Notes under the pieces: generated by a model
Databases searched by the model: none
What the model was told of the DNA's origin: nothing
What the model saw: only the letters and a program-made list of their open reading frames with translations
Position numbers and translations under genes: made by a program
Shown: positions 35,720-45,419 of the stretch, in pieces
Layout of the letters: each line of letters starts with the position of its first letter
How positions within the stretch are numbered: position 1 is the stretch's first letter
Source: Dipteris shenzhenensis
Taxonomy: Eukaryota; Polypodiophyta; Polypodiopsida; Gleicheniales
DNA length: 64,000 bases
Assembly: GCA_047967505.1 (NCBI GenBank)
Contig: CM106541.1
Strand: one strand, 5' to 3'

Positions 35720-37376
35720 GTTTTAGATAAAATTTAAGAAAAACCCAATCTTCAAAGCACATATAAAAACATAAAAACAAGCATTTTTTTATATATTTTT
35801 TAAGGACATGAAACTAAAATTATAAAATTTAACGCAGCCTAGATAAGTTACATGAAAAAATAAGATTAGGTTGTTGTAAACTCTCTTAATATTTAATGGT
35901 GTTAATAAACACCTTCAAAAGTTAAGCCTGAGATAAGTTACACAAAAAAGAGTGGTCCATTAATTGTAAACTCTCTTTATATTTATAATAGTGTTTAGGA
36001 AACACTTTCAAAAGTTACAAGTGGAAGTAGCAAACTCTCACAATATTTATAATTTAGGTGTTGAAAAACACCAAAAGTTACAATAAGACTCTCATTGAAA
36101 GGCAAATTACACCAAAAGTTACAATAAGACTCTCACTGGAAGGCAAATTTATTTTCAAGACTACAGCCATTCAATTTGATGAATTTTCTATTTTCAAGTC
36201 CTTAGCCTAAATTCAACCCATTCAAGAGCTGAGCTCATCTCATCCTCATCGATGTAGTTAAAATTATAGAAGAGAAGTAAGGATTGATGAATTTTCTCCT
36301 ACATAACACTTTGTTTATTCCGAATGGCTTGCGCTTCCTGGGGGGAAAATCTTCCATAACGAGCCACACGCGAAGATATCTCACTTTGAAAGTCTATCAA
36401 CTCTCTCCTATATGACTGCAATTTATCTATTTCAGTAGTAGCCATACTTATTTTTCTTTCCTCTTCCTTCTCTAAGCCCTAGGAGTAAGGTAAGAAGAGT
36501 AAAGTGGAAGAAGTGTGGAGAGGAGTAAGGTAAGAAGAGTAAAGTGGAAGAAGTTTTTGCTGCGGGTGAGATATAGAAGACGAACGAGGTGAGGAAGGTA
36601 ACGAGAGTGAGGAAAGATATAGAAGACGATCGAGGTGAGGAAGGTAACGAGAGTGAGGAAGAGAGTGAGGAAAGATATAGAAGACGAACGAGGTGAGGAA
36701 GGTAACGAGAGTGAGGAAGGTAACTAGAGGAGATAAGGCAAGATGAAAGGAGTATGCTTGAGAAGAGGAGGCAAGGCTGCGGGCACGATGGAAGGAGCAA
36801 GCTTGAGGAGAGGAGTAAGGTAAAAAGAGCAAAGTGGAAGAAGTGTCTGCTGTGGGTGAGATATAGAAGATGAACGACTACTAGGGAATTTATAGAACTA
36901 CAGATGCAAGACCGTAATGCGAGATGACTAGATGCAAGATCGTAATGCGAGACATTATAAAATAAAATGATGGGATGCAAGACCGTAATGGGAGACATTT
37001 GAGACATATAAGATAGTGATAGTACATTGAAATCTATAAAGTAAAATGATGGAACACAAGAATGATATAATTAATAGAATCTCATCATGAGATACTTGCT
37101 GTACATAATAAATGATAGATTTTGAGTACATTGAAATCTATAAAATAAAGTGATGGAACATAAGAATGATATAATTATTAGATTCTCATCATAAGATATT
37201 TATTGTACATAATAAATTAGACTTTCAAAAAAGTAAAACCTAATGTATTGTAATGAAAAAATATCATAAAATATCCTAATGTATTGCAACATTTAACATA
37301 AGTTTTAAAAACACTATCATTAATCAATACAAACAAGATAAAAATCTTTAAGGACTCATGTTTCTTTCTACATGTT
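35720..37376. other. Left non-coding part of giant element with local repeats
   Basis: No gene is seen. At 36476-36870 short units around GAGGAAGGTAACGAGAGTGAG and AGTAAAGTGGAAGAAG recur, producing periodic frames on the minus strand. At 37028-37115 and 37131-37213 a segment with AATGATATAATTA and CTCATCAT is duplicated with about 85-90% similarity. The stretch is downstream of the minus-strand gene. Confidence 0.7.
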
Positions 37377-37634
37377 TTACAACTGAATAGAGTCTGATGA
37401 GTCCTCTTGAGGCTGTGATTCTCTAAGAGTACATTGAGTCTCTACTTGTGTGGATGGTGTACATTGAGATTCTACTTCTGGTGCAATCGGGAAAGACTTA
37501 ATCTCTTCCTCCTTTACAAGATGTGATGTTGTAGCACATTGAGTCTCCACTTCTTGTGTAGGAAGAATGCATTGAGTCTCTAATTCAAGTGTAGACTGTA
37601 ATGCTTCTACTTGAGGCTGTGATACAGAAGGAGA

Positions 37635-38379
37635 CTAAATTGTCTCTTCTTTTTCTTTGGCTCCCTCAGGTTCTTCATTGAGTCCATCATGTTGTTTCCC
37701 AATGATAGCAGTTAGATAGTGAACAGTCTTAGTCACAAAATCTTGTAGCTCGAATGCTTCTATGGAGACATGTTCAAAAATTTCATTGAGATACAACATG
37801 AAGTTGTAGGCAATTCTCCACCCACTACTAAACATGTCTTTTTGGTCCACTGCGAGGCGTGTCTGGAAATTTGGTTGGTCTTGATGCTCCCTGATTTTCA
37901 TAATTGCAGAAACTAACTTGTTTGCAGACCTGTCCATCATGACATATGACAAAGTGAATTTGTGTAGTAAATAGTAACTTGATGCGTGTTCATAATGATA
38001 TGATAAAAGAACACTTACTTGAACACCCCGTGAAAGCCTGTAATTGAGTTGACAAACCAACAATGGTTGTCATCAAGGTCCCATACTATCAGGCTCCAAT
38101 GTGAACTACATCACCAATAAAGAGCGATAAGATTTATCACAATATTAAGTATTAATTGACACAATATTATAAATAAGAGAGTAAAAGAAAGATTGAGACC
38201 ATACTTACTTCTCATAGTATGGCATAAAGACAAGTAGTATGCCATCCAAGTCTAAAGGTTGTAGAATTGAACAAACATCATCTACTGTCTTCTTGGTATC
38301 ACTAAGTATAGCTGAAAGAAGAGAATCGAGCATACAGATGCGATTCTGTACTGATCTAGGAAAATGAGATATAACCGTA
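37635..38379 (-). pseudogene. Ulp1/C48-like protease module 2, probably inactive
   Basis: Exons 38379-38209, 38105-38019 and 37929-37635 mirror module 1; the lead-in exon has the same 171-nt length and the same phase. KTVDDVCSILQPLD and HWSLIVWD correspond to module 1. The nucleophile position reads DQKDMFSSGWRIAYN, with Ser replacing Cys, so proteolysis is not expected. The duplicated exon structure points to internal tandem duplication within the gene. Confidence 0.68.
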
Positions 38380-38461
38380 CTGCAGCAATAAATAAACAAA
38401 TGTTAGAAGCAGATTGAATCAAATGATTGAAGTATCAAGTCAAGAGATGTTCATATCAAAC

Positions 38462-39365
38462 CTGAGGATGGCCATCATGACTTTGTCATTAGCCTCTTTC
38501 AAAGGGTCGGAGAGGATTGTAACTTCCTCGCTACCAAAAGTCAAAACACGAGGTTGCTTGCTAATGATGACCTTAACCTCAGAAGAGCTCCCCATTTCGT
38601 CCAATACAGCGGTTACATCAGGACAACTTATGGGCGTAGCAACCAATGTTTCCTCTGGATGCTCCACCACGTTATCAATAAATGCCTTAATGATAGATGA
38701 CATAAATGCATATAGATGCAAGTCTGTATATGTGGACAATGAGGTTTCACTGCCTCTCAAATCAAAAATTTGAGCAAGGAGCAAGAAGCAGTTATATCCA
38801 ACTCTCCACCCACAACTGTGGTCATCATTCTGCTTCGTTGCAGGGCATGTTACATACTCTATTTGATCTTCCAAGTCACCCTCCATTTCCATAAGTGCAT
38901 CTATAGCACTTACCAACTTTCGAGCAGATCTACACATCAAAATAGAAAACATAAATGAATGTGTGCATTGCATAGGATGCATCTCATTGACATAATTATG
39001 ACACAAGTAGGTTATACTTACTCTGACACACTGCCATGGATAGATGCTATTGAATTGACAAAGAAGCATTGCTTGGCTAAGATGTCCACAATTACCAAGC
39101 TCCAATGCAAGCTGCATTATCAATTAAGAATAATTATTATTTGATATAATCCTCCACAATGTAAGAGATAAGCTAGGTAGGGATCGATACTCACTCCTCG
39201 TGATATGCGGTAAAGATAACTCGCGCCGTAGTCAAATCAATAGGTTGCAACCACTTAAAAACGTCATCTATGGTCTTCTGCTTATTGCTAAGTACACTAG
39301 AAACAAGAGGATCGACCATATATGCACATCTTTGTATATATAGCGGAAGCTGTTGTAAAACCATA
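38462..39365 (-). CDS. Ulp1/C48-like protease module 1
   Basis: Three exons (39365-39195, 39111-39022, 38929-38462) build a CE-clan protease pattern. A helical lead-in containing KTIDDVFKWLQPID is followed by the catalytic-His motif HWSLVIVD. FFVNS then stands where the family usually has an Asp, and KQNDDHSCGWRVGYN supplies the Gln and the nucleophile Cys. Such proteases cut SUMO-type conjugates in hosts and occur in several plant transposon families. The tail (EEVTILSDPLKEANDKVMMAIL) repeats a phrase from the preceding exon, marking the repeat unit. Activity is plausible but the Asn replacement is unusual. Confidence 0.68.
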
Positions 39366-39815
39366 CTGCAATAAAAAGAAAAGAATATTAGTTCATTTGA
39401 TCCAATGGAAATACAAAAGCATAAAGTCAGTAAAAAGTTTGTGTCAAACCTGAGGATGGCTATTATAACCTTGTCATTGACCTCTTTCTTGAAGTTTATG
39501 AGGATTGAAATGTCCTCTTCATCGAATATAAAAGTAAGAGGTTGTTCACGAACTTGAAACCTAACTTGAAATGACTTCTCCATTTGCTGCAATGTATGAT
39601 TATTTTCTAGAGTCATCCGATGGATAGCCAGAGCAGCTTTGCTTTCTTGAGATGAGCTTTCATGTTTCTCTGCTCCAACTATGTCCTCCTCATCCTCCTC
39701 CTCTCCCTTCTCCTATAAAAGGATAAAATAATTATGAGATTCAAAATTTTAAATTAATTATAAATTAAAAAAGACCTTTAAATGAATAAAGAAAATTAAA
39801 CATAAGTCTTCATAC

Positions 39816-42800
39816 CTCTACATATCTTCGTGGTCTTTTTATGTAACCTTCAGAGGCAAGGTCAGTGTCATATCCATCTTCTTCTGCTTCCTTGCTATCG
39901 CTGGTGTCCTCACTATTATATCCAGAGCTTTGATCATTTTCATCATCTTTCTTACTCTCATCATACATGATCTGCTCTATGTCGTCCTCTTCATGTGAGA
40001 TCGGACCTTTCTTATCAAACTTTATTGTGAGAGAAGCCACGGTATCAAGGTATTCCAAGCAAGCAGGGCTCTCAATAATATTTACATTGTGTCCTTTTCT
40101 GATAAGAGCTTCGAACAGATGTCCCATTCGGCACAATGTGACTTCCCATCCAGACGGTAGCAAAAATTCCATCATACTAATTAAAAGATCAGCACTTTTT
40201 GCTGGCCTTTCATAGTGATTTGCGTTGCAATGGAGGGGACTTGGAGCTTCATGCTCTTCCAGCAGTAGTTGCAATCTCTTTGCATTCCCTCTTATATTGT
40301 TTTGTAAGGAGTGATCATTATAAGGGCTCTTCATGCACAAGAAAAAGGTTTCTAGACTCTGTATCTTGAGACCGCATTCTCTCTTGTCCCTTTTTCTTGA
40401 GTATATCCCATTGTAAATCTTGAGCTCATTGCCATATTGTTTTTCTAGGGTAGCAGACATTTGTTCCTTGTCATCTTTATCAGCAAATATGACTATATTA
40501 CATTGTCCCACTCTACCAATGGTGGTATGTAATATTCTGTCAAGGAGTGGACGGATGTCATCCGCTGATATTTCATAGACAAAGAAAAGCTGAGGTCTCT
40601 CCCAAGCAGTGTCGTCGGACATAAAATCACTCAATGAAACTCCCTTGCACTCAACACTCTTTCCAGACTCTGAAATGATTTCATGTATGAAATAAAAGCC
40701 CTTGTTCAAAGTCTTTTCTTTTCTGAGAGTGTGGTTATTGATGACTTTTTGTGCATATGCATACACATTTTCCGGAATGTCACTTCTCATAGAGGGAGTA
40801 ATTTCAGATCCATCATCTTCTACCTTCACCCATTTATGCGCCCAAGCCTTCTGTTTAGCTGACGGTAAAGCTGATGCCATCTGCCTCACAATGTTATGAT
40901 CAATTTTACATTGGCTGATTGGAATATTTTTTTCTCCCAATAAATATTCAATTGCACTCTTTACTGCATCACGCTTGACCTGTTGGATGATGTTATCTTC
41001 CATGCAATGATCTTTATCCTTTTTGCCAAAAAACCATTCTTTTGACATTAATTTCTCTGCAGCAAGACTTGCGTATTTATCTGGTAGGTTTCTTAAAGGC
41101 CTCCACATCCGAGCTGTCATCTCTTTTTTCTCAATCTTCTTTGCCTTCTCTTTAATCAATGATGGAGCCTCATATGTAACATCTCCTTTCTCACATGCAA
41201 GACACACGTCTTTGATCTGATGAAAAACTTCATCACTACGGAAAAGTATGCTTGTGTAGTCTTGATACCTATCCCTTACTGTCTTGAAGCTTGTAATCAC
41301 CTCAGCTCTTTCCTGCTTTCCCCTCGGTACAATGGCACTCAAGCATGTGTAGAAGTCAACAAGATTATCCGCTTCTACTTTAGTTGCAGTTCTTTTGAGA
41401 GTGGTCAAAGGAGAATTAAAAGTTTTCCATATGGTCCTAGCTTTGAGCAACATCTCTGAAGTGGAGGTGATTTTTCGTAGTGCATAAATGTCATGATTAA
41501 GTCTTTCCGACTCAATCAAATATTTCTTCTCGTTCTTGAAGATACAGATGCATGCAGAATAGTAGTGAAATTGAGGCACACTCGCGAAAGTTTGATAAGT
41601 AATTTCTCCTTTCTTGTATGCATCTCTAGAGCGCTCATTACAAGCATAGGCATAGTGCTGACCATCTATTGCCTCAAATGTACAATGAGCTAAGAAATTT
41701 CTCTTGGCATCCCTTATATGTCGTTCTGGATCATTCACTGAACTCTGTCCTTCTTGAAGTGAGGGAACTTGTTTTCCGAGGAACTTAGTGAATTGCATCT
41801 CAAAATCTATAGGCTGAGAGAAATTGATGGATTGACTATAATCTCCCATGACTGGCCAAAATGTTCTTGGACGGAGTACCAAATTAGAAACAACTGGTTT
41901 TTTTCCATCAATCAAAGCCTGAAAAATCTTTTCAACATAGGCTGTATCTAAGGTCCTGCTGTTGGTGAAGACACTTGCTTTGACCACTGTTGAAGCATGT
42001 ATAACTTGAGTCTTCTGGCCCCATATATATCCTGGATCCTCATCTGTCACAGCCTCATTCAAGCGAAGATTTAGGTTCTTCATTGATAACATTTCTGCTT
42101 CTAGATCTGACTCCATTTCAAGACCCTCCGCATCCTCTTCATGTTCTTCCTCTTCTCTTCTTTGCCCTTTCTTTGTATATGAACGACCTCTTTTTCCAGT
42201 TATAGGACTTGGAACTGTAGCTCGTGAAGTACTTGCCTTTTGCATTTGACGTCGAGGTTTATTTTTTAGAGGCTCAATGTGAACTGCTTTAGATCGCCCT
42301 ACTTCTTCTTCTATTGCCTCAACTTCAGGTATACTTAAGGGCTTCACTTGTTCTGTTATTCCATCAACTTCATGAGTTACACCATGTAAGTGAGTAATAC
42401 CATGAACAAGAGATGTGTGTGCATGTCCTGTCTTATCTGATGCATGTCGTGTCTCACTCAATTCAATTTCTGTCTGAGATGCATGTGCATGTCCGGTCTC
42501 TACCAATTCAATTCCTGTCTCAGATGTAGATCCCTTGTAAGCATCCACGTGTACAAGACCCTCATCCATTGCTACAATGTGTTCTGTCTCATCCACTCCA
42601 CTTCCTCTCTCATTTGTATTACCATGAACCAAATCTACATGGCGTGTCTCATCACTTCCTTTCTCATGTGTGGATTCTTGCACCTTAGGTCCCTCCAATG
42701 AAGTTGAACCTTGTTGGATGACACCCTGAAAGTATTCAAGGATAATCTTTGACTGCATTTTTCTTGCTTCCTCAATGGGAAATTCCTCCCACACATGTTG

Positions 42801-43203
42801 AAGGATCTCCAATGCAGGAACCAATTCAGGAAATCGAGGTGCTTTTGGCGGCGGCATCACAAAGTGCATTGCATCTTTCTTAGAAAGAAGAAACGATCTG
42901 TTGCTCATTCTTGACTTTGTGTAAATCATCATTGTACTGCTGTCTTTTTCAATTTTTATTCCTACTAAGGTGCCCCCTTGAATCAAATTGCTCTTGGAGA
43001 AAGATACATTTGATGTGCACTCATCTTTCTCCAACTCTCTCTTTGTCATCACTAGAATGAGATTTCCTTTACTTAAGACCAAGAACCATGCTTTCTTTGT
43101 TGTGTCAACAACTGTCCAGTTTGTGAAGTCCTTTGGGGCATAAATTCTTCCATTGTATTTCAGTGTCATACCATTGACAAATGCTGTAGCCTCAAGATCC
43201 ATC
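39816..43203 (-). CDS. Large exon: ParB-like and methyltransferase-like domains
   Basis: This 3.4-kb exon is intact and opens after an acceptor at 43206-43204, with ATG at 43202. The first 120 residues are conserved in copy A. Residues 190-290 contain degenerate repeats of the type ETGHAHAS. Residues 310-370 are basic then acidic. The ParB-like part has HASTVVKASVFTNSRTLD, then DGQH, then a helix ending LNHDIYALRK, resembling the ParB/Srx fold. The last 80 residues are strongly acidic before the donor GTATGA at 39815. Intact length despite flanking decay suggests past constraint. The neighbouring gene at 25.4-34 kb shares the ParB-methyltransferase arrangement. Confidence 0.7.
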
Positions 43204-43335
43204 CTGTATTCAAGCACAACACAAATTTTAAGTACTTTGACAAACTACAATTACTTTAAAAAATCAAAAGTACAATGAGTCCCATTAATACACCTCAAGT
43301 TTTTATTCTTCCCAATCATATAAGTATCAATTTCA

Positions 43336-43473
43336 TGCTTTGGGAATAGCCTAAAAGGCTTTACAAGGCTTAGAGCATAAATGCTTTGGGAATAGCCTAA
43401 AAGGCTTTACAAGGCTTAGAGCATAAATGCTTTGGGAATAGCCTAAAAGGCTTTACAAGGCTTAGAGCATAAA
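43336..43473. repeat. 46-bp tandem repeat, three copies
   Basis: Three near-identical 46-bp units begin TGCTTTGGGAATAGCC. Copy A has two. The array overlaps the probable 5' leader of the minus-strand gene and includes open codons upstream of the first exon. Confidence 0.92.
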
Positions 43474-43952
43474 TGTGAAAAAAAATAAGGATTTACAATG
43501 ATCTCTGAATACAAATTTGAAGTCTGTCATATATAAGTACAAAATGCTCTGTCAAATCCCGCAACTGATATAAGTGTAAAATGCTCTGTCAACTTCCACA
43601 ACTGTAATCTGTCATGTCCACTGATACAACTTTCAATCATCTTGAAAGTTTAAAAACCTTAATCGTTGCTTAAATGGTAGGGTTGTTGTGACTGTGAAAC
43701 CGAATGTGAACGAATGGACTGACTCCGATTAGGAACTAGTCGGGAAATTTTGAGCATGGCTTTGATTGGTTTTTTTGGAGTTCTCTCCTCTAAGGACAAA
43801 CTAATCTATGCTAATCTAGACTACACCAACCGTCGAAGCGAAGAAAAGCAAGAAATAATTTCTTTTCCATTGTTCTTTTTAATATCCTTAGGTTGCGAAT
43901 TGAAAGCAAAAAATTAATCTTTTTCCATTATTCTTTTTAATACACTAAGGTT

Positions 43953-43998
43953 GTGAGTTTAAAAAAGATAAAATTTATTTTATCTTTTTTAAACTCAC
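43953..43998. repeat. Perfect 21-bp-stem hairpin, copy B
   Basis: The same palindrome as at 936-983, with a 4-bp loop instead of 6. It marks the start of the polypyrimidine block. Confidence 0.9.
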
Positions 43999-44002
43999 AC
44001 AC

Positions 44003-44236
44003 CTTTCTCTCTCTCTCTCCCCCCTTCTCTCCCCCCCTTCTCTCTCGCTGCCGCCCCCATCCTCCCACCCCACCTTCCCCATTCTCACTCCCACGCCCAC
44101 GTCCATTCTTTCACCTTCCCCATTCCCACTCCCTCTCCCACTCCCATCCTCCCACCCCTTTCTCTCTCTCCCCCCCCCATTCTCTCTCGCTGCCGCGGCA
44201 GCGGCCCCCCCTTCTCTCTCTCTCTCTTCTCCTTCT
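44003..44236. repeat. First CT-rich block of copy B
   Basis: CT-rich DNA with one GCTGCCGCGGCAGC palindrome (about 44190). It corresponds to 984-1290 in copy A. Confidence 0.9.
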
Positions 44237-45419
44237 CATTTTAAAAAAGATAAAATTTATATTTTCAAAAACTAATTTACTTACAACTCATAAGAATTGA
44301 ACATTCACATTAATAAGAAGTTAAAATCTTAATAAATTTGAATTTATATAATAAAAACTATAAAGTAGTTTAACTTAAAGTTTATGAAAAAATAACGTAA
44401 AATAAAGAAAACAAGACTTAAAATTAAAATTTTAATATTTACCTAGAAGAAATAAATTAAAGTAATAATAACGAATATTCTCCCTAAAAAGAAATAAATT
44501 AAAGTAATAATAACGAATGTAAGTTAAACTACTTTTAAAATTTTAATTTAAAATGTAATAAAATTAAAATTATACTCTTTATATTCCAAAACAAAATGCA
44601 TTATAGTCTAAATTAAACTAGTAAATTAAAAATGAAAGTGAAACTCATTTTAAATTCAAAAACAAAGAAAAATTTAAAATTCAAGTTTCTACAAGTTTTG
44701 CTTTTAGCATACATTTGTCTTTTCACATCCACGCGTTTGTCTTTTGAAACACAAGGTTGTCTTTTATCACAATTTTCACATCCACGCGTTTGTCTTTTGA
44801 AACACAAGGTTGTCTTTTATCACAATTTTCAATTTTGCACACGTTTGTCTTTTCAAACACAAGGATTCATAGTTTAAAAAAAGGCGGGAAATTTTGAAAT
44901 TCTAGTTTCCACACGTTTCTCTTTTCAAACACCAAGGTTTGTCTTTTCAAACACAAGGATTCATAGTTTAAAAAAAGGCGGGAAATTTTGAAATTCTAGT
45001 TTCCACACGTTTCTCTTTTCAAACACCAAGGTTTATAGTTTTGTTTGTTTAAGTTTCGACTAAATCACACACCAATCTCCTCTAATATGCCTCATTGATC
45101 GTAGCTCCCAAATTCTTCCATCAAAACATCTCTCCTTTATCTCTTCTTGATCGTCGCCCACTCATTTTTTCTCCTCATTGGTAAGATTTTTTATCTCGAT
45201 CATACTTTCTTTTGTGCCCTTCCTCTCTAAATTTTCATCAAACACCAAGGTTTATAGTTTTGTTTGTTTAAGTTTAGACTAAATCACATACCAATCTCCT
45301 CTCATATGCCTCATTGATCGTAGCTTCTTCATCTTGTCTCGATCGTCGCCCACTCATTTCTCCTCTTCATTGGTAAGATTTTCTATCTCAATCGTACTTT
45401 CTCGTGTCCTCCCTCTCTA
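44237..45419. other. Copy B-specific AT-rich segment with tandem repeats
   Basis: Beyond 44345 this stretch has no counterpart in copy A. Tandem units include CATCCACGCGTTTGTCTTTT (about 44728 and 44778), a roughly 70-bp unit around GGCGGGAAATTTTGAAATTC (about 44883 and 44979) and a roughly 210-bp duplication starting AACACCAAGGTTTATAG (about 45022 and 45242). The stretch may be a promoter or leader. No gene is seen. Confidence 0.6.

Larger units (their letters stand above)
37377..43319 (-). pseudogene. ParB-like + methyltransferase-like + tandem Ulp1-like protease gene
   Basis: Nine exons join in phase: 43319-43294, 43203-39816, 39712-39450, 39365-39195, 39111-39022, 38929-38462, 38379-38209, 38105-38019, and 37929 onward. 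All internal introns have GT-AG borders. The big exon holds a variable acidic and repeat-rich N-terminus, a ParB-like region (about residues 403-575 with FEAIDGQHYAYA) and a C-terminal region (about 1001-1060, HYERPAKSAD then ALIRKGHNVNIIE) like the end of a DNA methyltransferase. No DPPY box or FxGxG motif was found. The later exons form two Ulp1/C48 modules: HWSLVIVD...SCGWRVGYN and HWSLIVWD...SSGWRIAYN. A TAG at 37637-37635 is followed by about 85 open codons ending at 37377, which suggests a late nonsense mutation. Expected size is about 1650-1740 residues. A role in transposition or in processing proteins or DNA marks is inference. Confidence 0.75.

Noticed and set aside
36432-37007. 191-codon Leu/Ser-rich minus-strand frame
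   Set aside because: It reads through periodic GAGGAAGGTAACGAGAGTG units. No domain is present, and an overlapping frame shows the same periodicity.
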